DNA from: Desulfosporosinus hippei DSM 8344
GTDB taxonomy: Bacteria > Bacillota > Desulfitobacteriia > Desulfitobacteriales > Desulfitobacteriaceae
Length of the DNA stretch: 64,000 nt
NCBI RefSeq assembly: GCF_900100785.1
Contig: NZ_FNCP01000009.1
Coordinates: 89,156 to 153,155 of the forward strand
Direction of reading: 5' to 3'
In this document: positions 63,651 through 64,000 of the stretch, one piece after another
How positions within the stretch are numbered: the first letter of the stretch is position 1
How the letters are laid out: each line of letters starts with the position of its first letter
Position numbers and translations under genes: made by a program
The notes under the pieces: model-generated
What the model was told of the DNA's origin: nothing
The model's input: the letters and a program-made list of their open reading frames with translations, nothing else
Databases searched by the model: none

Positions 63651-64000
63651 CTAGACTACTAATTGATATCTCGAAAGATTAATGGCGGCATTAAAATCTC
63701 TATCCATCGATAAACCACATTCACACTTGTACATTCTGTCTGACAATTTTAAATCTTGCTTTATAGCCCCACATTCGGAACACAGCTTACTCGATGGAAA
63801 CCATTTGTCTGCCTCAACGAGTTCGATACCTCGTATCTCACATTTGTATTGAAGCTTTGACTTAAAGTCATACAGTTTTTGCTGGGCAATGGCTTTCGAT
63901 AGATGTCGATTTTTCATCATACCCTTGATATTCAAGGTTTCCATAACCACTTTACAAGGTTTGGTTTTCACAATTGCATTCGTGGCTTGATGGATATGAT
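63651..64000 (-). CDS. tnpB: TnpB (IS605 OrfB) RNA-guided nuclease, 3' part, cut by window edge
   Basis: The C-terminal 116 residues. They show the RuvC-II Glu (VVMETLNIKGMMKN), the zinc ribbon CSECG...CECG and the RuvC-III Asp (DRDFNAAINL), so this part appears intact. The reading frame continues beyond the window; the 5' end is not seen. TnpB is an omega-RNA-guided DNA nuclease that maintains its element. Insertion lies just upstream of the pilus operon. Confidence 0.9.
   Translation of the reverse strand, partial: HIHQATNAIVKTKPCKVVMETLNIKGMMKNRHLSKAIAQQKLYDFKSKLQYKCEIRGIELVEADKWFPSSKLCSECGAIKQDLKLSDRMYKCECGLSMDRDFNAAINLSRYQLVV

Noticed and set aside
1..64000. CRISPR arrays, tRNA or rRNA genes, prophage
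   Set aside because: No spaced direct repeats, cloverleaf-like conserved TPsiC arms, rRNA signatures or phage structural genes were noticed on either strand; tRNAs could not be scanned computationally.

Overview
The window looks like chromosome of an anaerobic, endospore-forming, diaminopimelate-type Firmicute in the Desulfosporosinus/Desulfitobacterium (Peptococcaceae-like) neighbourhood. I infer this from the sporulation genes (spo0A, spoIIA, spoIIIA, spoIVB, spoIIM, spoVA), electron-bifurcating NfnAB, formate/folate C1 genes, a Firmicute type IV pilus cluster and moderate GC. The species assignment is inference. No rRNA, tRNA or CRISPR array was seen. Nearly every gene is on the minus strand. 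The one clear exception is the spoIIA operon.

Layout by coordinate. 0-5 kb: lysA, then three overlapping genes of the 2-hydroxyacyl-CoA dehydratase activator type. 5-17 kb: the classic xerD-deoB-punA-dacF-spoIIA-spoVA-lysA sporulation block. The three spoIIA genes (spoIIAA-spoIIAB-sigF) sit in their usual place but are flipped, so they are divergent from spoVA and convergent with dacF. 17-26 kb: ald behind a roughly 300-nt structured leader, spoIIM, nudF, spo0A, spoIVB, recN, argR, nadK, tlyA. 26-37 kb: an isoprenoid/folate/DNA-repair operon (dxs, a DUF212 membrane protein, ispA, xseB, xseA, fchA, folD, nfnAB, nusB, DUF2273, amaP, asp23). A 748-bp non-coding stretch (30914-31661) is embedded in it. 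It is heavily self-complementary and lies in the kind of locus where the large OLE RNA is found in other Firmicutes. 37-41 kb: accC and a carboxyltransferase gene whose C-terminus is a complete AccB with its own ribosome binding site. 41-47 kb: a CheY-like regulator and the complete spoIIIAA-AH operon. 47-53 kb: a PAS-GGDEF-EAL protein, RNase J, EF-P, Xaa-Pro peptidase and aroQ. 54-63.5 kb: a type IV pilus operon (minor pilins, pilB, pilT, pilC, pilA, pilD, a pilM-pilN fusion, a pilO-like gene, a LysM gene). The window ends inside an IS200/IS605-type tnpB gene.

How the parts fit. Spo0A, a sigma-H-like promoter in front of spoIIA, SigF, DacF, SpoIVB, SpoIIM, SpoIIIA and SpoVA cover sporulation from the commitment phosphorelay to forespore engulfment, the feeding channel and dipicolinate uptake. 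LysA supplies lysine from the precursor of peptidoglycan and dipicolinate. The dxs-ispA-folD-nfnAB operon joins isoprenoid precursor synthesis, one-carbon folate chemistry and NADPH/ferredoxin balancing. The accC/carboxyltransferase pair links pyruvate carboxylation with malonyl-CoA synthesis through shared biotin carboxylase and biotin carrier.

Most noteworthy: the large structured RNA candidate at 30.9-31.6 kb with a possible crossed-helix fold; the inverted spoIIA operon; the carboxyltransferase-AccB fusion with an internal start; the activase trio without a visible dehydratase; the structured ald leader; and a five-copy TTTTTTGG tandem repeat between the pilin and prepilin peptidase genes.
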